Source of the DNA: Sternotherus odoratus
Lineage: Eukaryota; Chordata; Testudines; Kinosternidae
Direction of reading: 5' to 3'
Length of the DNA: 64,000 nucleotides
NCBI GenBank assembly: GCA_032164245.1
Contig: JAVMKO010000002.1
Span: 90,037,340-90,101,339, forward strand
Below, one piece after another: positions 20,701 through 32,700 of this stretch. The position numbers and the translations under genes were made by a program. The notes beneath the pieces were generated by a model, which was given only the letters and a program-made list of their open reading frames with translations, was not told where the DNA came from and searched no databases. Within the stretch, counting starts at the first letter, position 1, and every line of letters begins with the position of its first letter.

Positions 20701-23700
20701 TTGAGCAAGGATTTCTAAGGACCATGGGAGAAGTAAGTGTACATCATTTTGTTGGTTAATCATACTTGTAAATATTGGTACTGATAACTTGTATTTACAA
20801 ACAGGCTTTTAACCTAGGGGAAAAATCCAGGTCTCTGACCTTGGAAAGACTTACGTGCACATGCTTAACGTCACACACTGATGTGACAAACATTTTTCAG
20901 AACAAAGTTGGCCAAATTTGGGGCCTATCCACTTTAGTGTCTCTTTACTTGTCCTTTTCTGTTTGTACTGAAGGATGATCAAAATAGGTTTTATACCTAT
21001 AGGTTTGGGGGGGAGGGATAGCTCAGTGGTTTGAGCATTGGCCTGCTAAACCTAGGGTTGTGAGATCATTTAGGGATCTGGGGCAAAAAATCTGTCAGGG
21101 GACAGTACTCGATCCTCCTAGTGTAGGCAGGGGACTGGACTCGATGACCTTCAAGGTCTTTCCAGTTCTAGGAGATTGGTATATCTCCATTTTTTTATTT
21201 TTTTTTAACGTGAATTTTTTTTTTAATTATTTTTTCCGCAGATTGATTTTCATGGCTCATACTCAGATGCTCATCATACTGGTGATTTTGGTAATTTTTA
21301 TTTTTACTGATATGAACCAATGAGGTCCCAGTCCCTCTGTGAATACCAGTCTAGTGCACTGTCGTTGTGGGGATGACTCCGTCCCCTGTATGCGGATCTG
21401 ATGGTGTATAGGAGTCAGAAATGAGCCACAAGGACCCTGTCCTGTCTCCCTTCCACCAACCCAGAAGCCCTGGTGTAGGACCCATGTGGATGGGGGCTGG
21501 GAATCGGAAGGGTGATTGCTAAACTGTTCAGCACTATGTAGATTCTGGGCTGCATAAAATCACCTTTGCCCTCCCAGCCGGGGGATGCAGCTCCTGTGGG
21601 TGTCTCAGAAGATACGCTGCAGAAACTGGCCACTCCTACTTAGAGCCAAAATGCAAGCAGGAGGACTTCAAAGTTAAACGGAGTCACTGCTCTGACTTTA
21701 AATATGATAATGTTTTTATCATGTTCTGGAAATTAATTAATGCAGAATGCTTATCCTCTGTCTCGCTTTCTTTCAAGTGTACCAGCAACATAGTCCAAGT
21801 CAGAAATACTTACATACCTAAAATGGAACTCTACAGTATTAACACAGAGGAGCCATTTGGAGGAAATGTTTTGTGCTAATATAGTAAAATGGATTTTCCC
21901 CCCTCTCTCTAAATGTAGGAGGTGACGTATTGAGCCTGTTTGAGCTTGATTTTAGTTACCTGAAAGCAGAGTGGTAAGAGCTATGTGCTTAAGCTGTCAG
22001 TGTTTTGAAGAAATACTCTCATTAGTTTTTGCTGTGCACATAACACATAGGGTAGATGATAATTTCAGATGTTTTAATAAAATAATATTTATTTGTATTA
22101 TTGTAGGACCAAGGGGCCACAACTGAGATCAGAAAGTCATTGTGTTAGGCACAGTACATAGGCAGAGTAAGAGAGAGTCTCTGCTCTGAGACAAGACAGA
22201 GGGAAGGGAGAAAGGAAGTAATAGTATCCCCATTTTACACATGAGAAAACTGACAAACAGATGAAGATACAGTAGACTCCCGATTATCCGGGCGCGGGTT
22301 AACCGGGCTGCGGATTCACTGGGATGTCTAAACGGGTTGGTAGGGGAAGCCCCAAAGCGGCGGTGGCCTCAGCCTTAAGGTTTTCCCGATCATCCCGGAT
22401 AATCGAGAGTCTACTGCAGGGGTCTCCAAACTTTATGAGACGAGGGCCATATTAGATTTTTGAAGGGGCTTCGCGGGCCGAAGCAACTGTGAAAAAATTC
22501 ATATATGCAAATATATGCAAAATCCCCCCCTTTGCTCCTCTGGCCCCTGCTGCAACACCCCCACCCCACACCCCTTTGCTTCTCCGACCGCTGCTGCATC
22601 CTCCCCTTTTCTATTCTGGCCACTGCCTCAGGGGCACTCACCCCTCCGCCCATGGGACCGCTGGCACCAGCTCATGGGGAGGGAGAGCATTGGCAGCTAC
22701 TCCACTTGCCTGCTCAGCTGGGGGGGCCGGACAAATCAAAGCCAGGGGCCGGATCCGGCCCCCGGGCCGTAGTTTGGAGACCCCTGGTCTACTGTATTCA
22801 CACTGGTCACACAGGAAACCAACAACTACAAAAATCAGTGTTAAAAAACAGTTTGCAGGAAAGTCCTAGCCTGTCTTTATAAACTCAATGGCAGTATCTT
22901 TATATGGGATACCTTTGTTTAATTTAGCTCTTTTTTGGTGTTTTTAAGCAAATCCTTACTAGTTTATTTAGAAATAAAATTTGGTGGTTGTCAATATTTA
23001 AATATTTTTCATTGTGTAATGAATCATAAAGTAGTCTCTATTGGTTATTATATGCCCCATAAATTGAACATCACTAAGAGAAGATTTGAAATTAACATCA
23101 AATGGACCCTTGCTTCAATTAAACCTCGACATTCTGAATCAAGAGTAATACAGCATCATCTGGTACATTTAAAAACAGTTTTAGACATTTTCTCGTAACT
23201 TACAATTTTCAGGTACAATGTACTTATTTAACAGTTAAATTGAAACATTGGTTATGTCTTATTTTGTGTGGCTAGGATTAAATTCACCCCAGTGCAGAAG
23301 GTCCTTGTCACTGTTTAAATCCTGTCATAGGTCTGTGGTGAAGTTGGGATAGGGATGATTGTGCTAGCTCTGAATAGGCTGATCGCAGAAGGGTGAGGGG
23401 TAGACTGGGGACAGGTCAGAGGAGAGGACACAGTCCAAGACTAGACATATCTACTAGTCAAGAATCCCATGGAGGGGGTTATATAAAATGAATTGTGCTT
23501 TATTGGATTAAATGAGAAATATTAGTTATAACACCTCAGTATTGTTTTTAGGTATGTACCAGTCAAAGACCTGCTAGCTATCTATAAGGAATATTATGGC
23601 CAAGAAGTAATAACTGAAGGCACAATTATTGACTGCACTTACCTGTTGTTTCTCGAATTGTAAGTCACTGAGCTGTGAACTTCTTATTTCACAAAACATA

Positions 23701-26700
23701 TGGAGGAAAATTATAAGTCTCATAGTAAATCACTGAACCTGCATCTCTACATTAGAGATTAGCCATACTCAAACTTCTCTCCCAAACACCCTTGACCTTT
23801 GGGGAAATTTGGAATGAAGGTTTGGATCTGTATCACAAGTTTCACAGTTGTTACATTTTATAAATAGATGAATACAATAGTTAGGCTGTACGTCTTAGCA
23901 AAATAAACAGGCAGGGCAGGCCCACAACATTTTGGCACCTGAGGCGGGAAGCTCAAATGACACCCCCATAGGCCCTTCGCTTGGGCCAAAACTTTGAAAG
24001 GTCTCTTGTGCCCTCCTTCCTCCAGCACCGCACCGCACCACCTCTGGGCATCTAGAGCAGAGAGGATACATATGCACCAGCAGCAAACACAATGTTCTAT
24101 GCCCTGGGTCCTAGTGGCGCCTCCCTCCCCAAACAGTCTGGCACCTGAGGCGGCCACCTCAGTTTGTCTCATGGTAAAGCCAGCTCTGTAAATAGCCCTG
24201 TGTTTCAAGGTAACAGCAATGTTTTGAAGCACAGCCATGTTGTGGCACTTCAGCGGTAAAACTCGGATCTTCTTCAATGAAGAACGCAATATAGATGTGT
24301 AGCTATAGCTAGCTCACTTGCCCACAGACATTTTCACCAGTGCAGACACTTCCAGAATACTACAGGTGTGAAAGATAGGTAGAGAAGCTGCCCCTCTTAG
24401 CGTAGAGAACCTGAACTGTGGTAATGGCTAATTTAGAATATTTTGAGTCTCATAGCTATGTTCATTAATTAAATTATTTACTAACTGGCTATGTCTGCAC
24501 TGCCCAATCGTAGTGGCTGCATAGAGGGTATATGTAGCTACATGCCACAATGAAAAGCAAGCTGCATCCACAATGCCGTGTGTAGCTACATGTGTCAGTG
24601 AAAGGCTCTGGCAGTGCGGAGAGGCTTCAGCAGTTTCCCCCACTGCCAGAGACTTTCAGTGCAGCGAGTAAAAGCTCTGGCAGTGGGGGGAGTAGCAGGG
24701 CGGGTCACTCACCCCGGCGGCGCCCCCGGGTGGTCGTCTGGGGAATCAGCTCTTTCCAGCGTCCGGAGCACCCTCTGCCGGCCGATGTCCGCTCCTGCTC
24801 TGGCCCCGAGTCCCTCCTGGACCCCAGTGCCCATGAACTGAGGGTGCTGCACCCTTGCAGAACCCCCCCCCCCCGAGTCTTGGGGTCTCCCCTCCCTGGG
24901 GAACCCTGCACCCACTAGCCCTACCTTGCCTCAGGCTTTGCCTCTGCTAGTCACCATTTGCCTCCACGCACTGAGGCGGATTGCAGTATCAGGCTGCTCA
25001 TCACAGGCAAGAAGGGTTTGGCCAGCTGCTTCTACCCAGCCTGGGGCTGCCTCCTCACACCCCCAGTACCCAGTGGGTCAGGCCTATGCTAGGCACGGCA
25101 GCCTGGGGCCCTCTCTCTAGAGCTTTGCAGCTCCCTGGCTCCCAGTTGCCTTGCCCTCGCCCTGTCCCAGTCCAGGTACCTTGTTTTAGGCTCTCAGCAG
25201 CTAGGCCTGTCTCCCTCTGCTTACAGAGGAGACTGCCTTATCACTAGCCCTGGGTGAGGCCTTCCGCCAGGTCTTGCAGCCTGGGGCTCTCCCCTAGCTC
25301 CAGGTGCCTAGCCCCAGGCCTGCACCTCCCTGGCTACCCTCTCACTCCCAGCAGCTAGGCCTGTCTCCCTCTGATCACAGAGGAGACTCTGTGCCTTCTC
25401 TCCTTCTCCTTCTCCCCCCCCCCCCCCCAGGCCCCTGCCTCTCAGGCTTTTATACAGGCCTGTGTTTTGGGCGTGGCCACGCAGCTGAGCCTGCTTCACA
25501 ATCAGCCTGGGAGTTTGCAGGCTCACAGCCACAACCCCTTTTCCAGGGCTATCTCAGCCCTGGCCGGCAGGGAGCGGGTATCACCCCGCTACGGGGGGAG
25601 GGGGGGGGGAAGAGAATGAGTCTTTCCCCCACTGCCTCCCTCTTCCCCTGCTACCAGAGCCTTAAAGTCGGATAAATACTGGGTTATTATATAGGGGTCC
25701 ACAAAGGCTTTGGAATGGGTTATTTTCATATTATTTGTTAATGAAGCAAACTCATCTGAAAATTATTTATTTTTGCAGGCATGGAGAAACGCTTGCTGTT
25801 GCCAAGGTAACTTTTTTTCTTCTTGTTAACAGCTAGGTACATATTAATGTTAAGCTACACTAAATCATTCCACTGATTATACTGTGTTTTGTTTCGTAGC
25901 TTTTCCCATCATATGCTAGCAAATCTCCATTTTTGGTGGAGAGGTTCCATGAGTATTTCCTTGGAGGACTGGACGACATGGCATTTTGGTCAAATAATAT
26001 TTTTCAGCTAGCGAGCCATATGTTAGAAAATGGGACCAGGTGAGATGTTGTTTTAAGTGTTACAATGCACCTCTTATGAGACTACAGATAAATTACCTTT
26101 TCTGTATTCAAGTTATGAAGTCTGTTTAATTGTTCTCAAGGCGGCAGGCCCAGTTCCAGAATTGGAGCCTGAAACTGAAGACCTTACTGAGTCAGAATTC
26201 AATGAGACTAAGGACCCAGTCCAATTCCTAGCGAAGTGAGAAGATTCTCATTGAGTTCAGAGAGTTAGAATGAACCCTAATTGTCAAAGTGGTACAAGTT
26301 CAGGCTGGTATTTAGCTGGCATGATTTTCATAGAAAACTTTATCACTATAATACCACTTACACAAATATTTCACCTTTGCCCAGATAGATTCACAATCCT
26401 TGCTGTGGAGAGCAGACCTCAGACAATTATACTGTTTGTCTATATGAATAATGTTACTGCACATATATTGAAAAATGGTGTTGGAAACAGCATATCGTAT
26501 AACCTGTTGTGTTGCATGCTTGAAAAATGTCCTTTTAATTAAAAACACTTTACCTTACTAGGATTAGCAGGTTATTAGTGGCAAAGTAAGTTGTTACATA
26601 ATCACACATGACATTCTTATGGATTCTAAATAATTAATCGACAACTTAAAAAATATGAAAGGAATTTCTAAGGACTATAATGTATGAAAGGATTCTAAGT

Positions 26701-29700
26701 TTGAATAAGGAGGGGCTTTTGAGGGAGATGACTTCACTTTCCAGAGGAGGAATCTGTATGGATGAAAGTTCTATTTAGTTTAACTTCCATTAGAATAAAT
26801 AAAAAACGTATGTGTTTTTAATATTTCTTCAGTGGCTGCTTCATGCCTGAGAACCCTCTATTTATAGAGTGCAATGGGGAGCACAAGAACAGCGACATGT
26901 AAGTATAATCCTGCAAGCTCTAAAGATTTACCTCTGAAAGAAGAAATGTCCATTTGTGTGGAAATCCAAATACATAGGTAATCTATCAAGATCCATCATT
27001 TCTCCTTTTTGAAAAAACTCTACTCCAGGGGAGAAATTTCTTCATGTGTGAAGAGAGATACTTGTTTGATCTTTCCTTTGGGTGGAACTTAGGCCCTTCC
27101 CAACCCAAATAAATTTGCTTTGTATAGGGAAACTTTGCAAGAGTTGGGAAGGGCTTCATCCTGTTGCCATTGGATAGGGTGTGGAGTAAGCACTCTGCCC
27201 CTGGGGACTTCTGTTCCAGCACCTGCGTTGGAGTAGGAATCCAACATCTGCACACCCATGCATGAGGTCTGGTGGCTCACTGGCCATACACCATGACCTA
27301 TTTCTCACACAGCTAACATCAAAAAGCCCAACAGTGCTAGTCTAGATGTGCATGGAGTTCACCTCTGTAGGACACGGGGTGTGTAGTCACCTACACACCC
27401 ATTCCACAGCTAACGTCCTGCTTGTGTTGTGTATGGCCTCCACACTACTGGTGAATTCTCATTGAACTGAAACTGCAATGAGTCAAACCTAAGTACATCA
27501 GAGACACAGGAGTTAGTCAAACTTTGATCATAAAAATTCAGATCATTCTATTAAATCCACCCTCTAAGGGGTATTGTTTTATTCCAAGAATTCATAATTA
27601 ATCCTGGGAATTACATTCAGGATAAATCTAGAATCTGTGATCACATATTCAGTTTAGATAACAAAAAGATTTAGCATTTTCTCAGCCTCTATATCTGAAG
27701 CTTTCTTATATAATTCAGTTCAGTTTGCATCTAACTGGTACCGAGGCAATGGATTGGTGTGGGATAGCACAGCATCGAGAAATGGGTCACTGAGAGATAA
27801 CAAGTCAGGGGAGAGAAAAAACAAATTGATAGAGATGGGGAAGAGAATCAGCAATTAGAAGTAGGGAGAGAAAGCAAGATAGCAGAGGAGTAGGAGTTTC
27901 CTTTGGGGGCTGTGTTTCATATTTATGCATAAATCTCTTCACCCTCACTAGTAAGCAAACAACTAAGGCCCCATGCACAAACTGAAAGACTGGGGATTTT
28001 TGCTTGACCAGTAGATATGATTATAAATCTCACATTTTGGGGAAGCCTGGTGGTCTGAGAGCTGCCCTACCTTTATCTTATCACTTTGTTATTTTGGATT
28101 TCAAGTGAGAAGAGATTAGCTTTTAATTTTTTTCTCCCTGGATGCTTCCAGTCTTAGTCAAGGGAGACAATAAAATGTTCTGTAACCCTAACTTACATTC
28201 CTTGAGAAAGACTTTGTAGCACCTTAGAGACTAACCAGTTTATTTCAGCATAAGCTTTCATGGGCTTTAGCCCACTTCATCGGATGTGCATTAACATTCC
28301 ATTAACTTCATGTACATCCGATGAAGTGAGCTATAGCCCACGAAAGCTTATGCTGAAATAAACTGGTTAGTCTCTAAGGCAGGGGTGGGGAACGTCCGGG
28401 CCGCGGGCTGTAGAAGGCCCGCAAAATCATTTGGTCTGGCCCTTGGCAGCAACCGCAGGCGGGTCTCTAAATTCAATAAATCTAAAGTGGCAGCGGGCGG
28501 AGAAGCGGCAGCGGGCTAAGCGCTCAGCCCGCTGCGGCTTTAGAGTTTCCCCGCAGGCTCCTGCCAGCGGGGGTCTCAGCCCGCAGCCAGCCTGGGTATA
28601 GGAAGCCCAGGCTGGCAGCGGGCTGAGACCCCAGCTGGCAGGAGTTAATTAAATGTTAATTAAATGTTAATTAAATGTTTGACCAAATATAACCCTAAAA
28701 AATATAATGTTTGACCATATATAATGTTAATTAAATGTTAATTAAATGTTTGACCAAATATAGCAGGCTAATTTTTAAGTTTATAATTTTGTATGGCCCG
28801 TGAATGATGTTATAAATATCCAAATGGCCCTTGGCAGAAAAAAGGTTCCCCATCCCTGCTCTAAGGTGCTACAAAGTCTTCCTTGTTTTATTTATGGATA
28901 CAGACTAACACGGTTGCTAATCTTAAACCTTACATTCCTTGCAACTCCATTGACTTCTACAGAGTATTAATTGGAGCAGGGTTTGGTCTAATATGTGTAT
29001 GGCAATGGATTTACTAGACTGAGGAGAGGCAAGTAGAGTATTTTAGAAATATACTCTAGCAATAACATTAACAAATCATTTATTCGCTTGCCTGTGTATT
29101 ACTGCTATAGGGAACATTAGAAACTCATAAAAGAATTTGTATGCTTATGGCTTTAAAAGAAAAGAATTTCAATACCCAGGTTCAAGTGACTAGTGTACAA
29201 TATCACAATTCAAATCCATCTGTAGACAACATAGTTTGAATGTTGTTCTTACACATTTATAGTGTGCCAGTAAAAATAGTACTGGTGATGAGGGGAAACC
29301 ACCTAATAATACAGATGTAATAGATAATACTAGATTCTCAGCTGCTGTTAACTGGCATAATTCCATTAACTTCAATGGAGTTAAACTGATGTAACTCAGT
29401 AGTGAACCTGGTTCTAAGATCTTTTTGTTATAAATTTGGGTAAATGGCCATCCGAATGGCATATGGCACGATCTTCGGCTTTTCTCATCATATAATCATG
29501 GCATAAAATCATCAGTCCAGTCATTAAATTGCATTTAACAGGTTTATCTTGTTAATGGTCCCCTCAGCAACATTTCTAATTATTACTGCCTCTTTATCTC
29601 AACAGAATTAAACAGTCCAAACAGGAACAGCACAAGAGCGTGACTTCTTCACTCACAAAAACAATTGAAAAGAATATAAATTATACGGAGAAAGGAGTTT

Positions 29701-32700
29701 ATTTCAATATACAATCCTGGGCAACAGTAAGCCTTTTTAGATCAGTAGTGCAAGGGGAGATAGATGGGCCATGCAAAATTTGGATCTGCCATAAATTGTT
29801 TTAGTTGCTCAGTCTGGTACATTGCAGGATGGAAGAGAGTCTCCAGATGGGGATGGTAGCATTTTAAACATGTCTGAACAGCTGTTATATTGTTGTATAT
29901 AATGATATTACAATATGTCTTAATATTCATGCTTCATAGCAGCAGCTGGTTACCCTCACGGGTCAATAAGGAATCCTACTCTTAGTGCAATAGTGCATTC
30001 TTGGCCGGTTGTGATTTGGATTTGTTAGGGTTCTGCCTCTTTCTGAAGCAGCACCATGGACCTGATCCAAAGTCCACTGAGCCGTGCTCCTGGGGGAGTT
30101 TTGTGTCACTACATGTGCACAGAACTCCTGTCCCCTGCAGATTTCTTTGCTTCCCTGCAGAAAAATGACTTCTGATGGGGAAGCAAAGGGAAGCTGCCCG
30201 TGGTCACACACCCCTCCCAAGCAACGCAGATAGGTTGGTTCAGGCACCCGGAGCAGCTGGTTGAAAGGTAAATCACTGCCGGGGGGAGGCACTTGGCAAT
30301 CGTGCGTGTGTGAGAGTGAGAGACACACTATCCCTCTCACTCGCTATTGCAGCTTGCTCAGTGTGGAGGGACAGGGCTTCAGGGTGTTTCTGAAGAGGTA
30401 GGTGGGGGGCGGGCTCTGTCCCCTGAGGCAGAGCGGAATGTAGCAATCTGCCTGCTTAGTGAATTTTTTCCATTGTCTTTGTGAATTTCCCCCAGGAATA
30501 TAGAACAGGTATAAGTTTTAAGACTCCTTTACTTAGTGACAGTGGTGTAAAGGACGGAATGGTCTTATAAATGCTTATGGTGTTTTAGTGATTAAAACTG
30601 GTCTAAATATTTGGACTGAAAAAATGTCCTATCAAAATGTGCTCCATGAACTGTTTATTATTGAACTTTCTGGAGATGGTCAGTAGCCAATATAAATTGT
30701 GAGTTGGATTCCTCTGCCCTCACTTGCTCTTCACTTGCCTATGATGTAACCCCGAGCATATGGCTACATACATTTGTTGACTAATAACTAGAAATAAAGG
30801 GTCAAACCTAGCTACATTACTATTAGGCAAAAGGTTTTGGGGATTTCCTCCAATGTTCCCCAGTCCCCTTCTTCATCCATTATATTGTAGTTTAAATAAA
30901 TTACTAAAATAATAGAAAGCAGTATGATTATATTGCGTTATTTTGACAAATAAAATAGGCAGAATTTTGCAGAATATATAATTTTTTGGCACAGAATTCC
31001 CCCAAGGAGTAACTGAGATCAATGTAAAGACTTTCACTGACCTGCAGTTTGAGGGTTTAGATCAGGTCCTTATTTGTTCAGAGTACCTATTGGTAAGGAA
31101 AATACACTGTAGGTGTTTGTTTATGTTGTATTATTATTTCCATATTTCTTGAATTATTACTTTCTTTCAGAAATCCCTCCACTTTATTGGTAGTACTTTT
31201 GCAAAGAATGTCAGGAGTGCGTTTGAAGTCATGCATCAGCAATCCTCTAACCACGTCTCCAAACCCACAGCCTCCTACTTTCTGAAATCACCCTATGCCA
31301 GGCTTGGATGGTTGGTGCAGATTTCTCTCTCCTTTCTCCGTACCCTTTCTCCTCATTTGAGAATATTTTAAGCAGCAGTTAAAGTATTACATCTTTATTC
31401 CTTGAAGAGATTTTAACGATAAAGTTATGGGCCATATTAACCAGGATGCAAATGCCAGCAATTGTAGAACAACTTACTTTAGCTTGGCATTTCTCTGAGG
31501 TATTGAGATATGGAGCCTTTTTGACTTTGTGGAACTGGCTTACTGCTGATCACATCCATACTAGTTGAAAGTCATGACCAAAGTTTGATCCAAAGCAAAA
31601 CCCTGGTTCCAGATAACCCCAGTGCTTGGAAATCTTCAGATCTAATTCAAACTTTGTGTCTAGCTCCTGTCTAATGAACAAGACCAAAACTAAATCTGAC
31701 TATGTACAAACTTTGGGAAAACTTGGATCCAGATTTGAGTCTGGATCTGAACAACATGAGTTGGGACCATCATTATCATCTGATGACCATTTAAGAGCCT
31801 AAATGTCCCAGCTGATACTAATTGGTATTCTTAGAAGCATTTTTAGTAGAGAAACCAAGGACTGAATCTGCATGGAGAATGATACTTACCCTCTCTCCTC
31901 CCCAGAAGAAGATCCATCCTGATTATGGCAGACACACACAGGAGAAGAGAGATGGAGGAAGTTTTCACTGTTGCTAGTCTTGCTGTATCTGCTCTGGGAC
32001 AAAAACTGGAGACTTTAATCTCCAGGGCTGTTAATCTGGCACCCTTCACCAGTATTAAAAGAAAATTATTAAATAAATGCCAGTTTGTTTTTTCTCTGTC
32101 AACCTCCGTGAGCTCCATCAAGTAACTGAGGCTCACCAAACCAAGTCAAATGAACAGATCAAAAATTGAGATTGGAATGGTGGGAGATGTGAGCAGCATT
32201 CTGTCATGCTTCTTTGTTTCAGTCTTAGACACTGCTTGGTGGCGGCTAAGTGGTACAGTTCAGTAAATAAGAACACTATTTGATGGCAATCCATGCAGAT
32301 CACAGCAGTATTAATGGAAGCTGCACCTCAGAAGCTTCTAATCTGTTTAGTTCAACAGAATAGGTCTGACTAGGGTGATCAGATGTCCTGATTTTATAGG
32401 AACAGTCCTGATTTTTGGGTCTTTTTCTTATATGGGCTCCTTCCCCACCCCCGTCCCGATTTTTCACACTTGCTGTCTGGTCACCCTAGCTCTGAGAGTC
32501 AATAATCACTTGAAAAATGGTTTTACAGACTCTTAAGATTAAGAGATGGTGAAAGTGACCAGTTAGCTTTGAAATGTGAATGTTTACATTTGCTGAACCA
32601 ATGTGGTAATTCATGCTGTGCTTTTGTTTTCTCCTTTGGTATACAGGGCAATGGCCTCAGCTGACTTAAACCAAGATGGTTTTGAGGATCTATTGGTTGG

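Noticed and set aside
21009..21190. Possible tRNA gene
   Set aside because: The A box is tRNA-like, but the cloverleaf is incomplete and the sequence continues into a SINE body also found at 57830.
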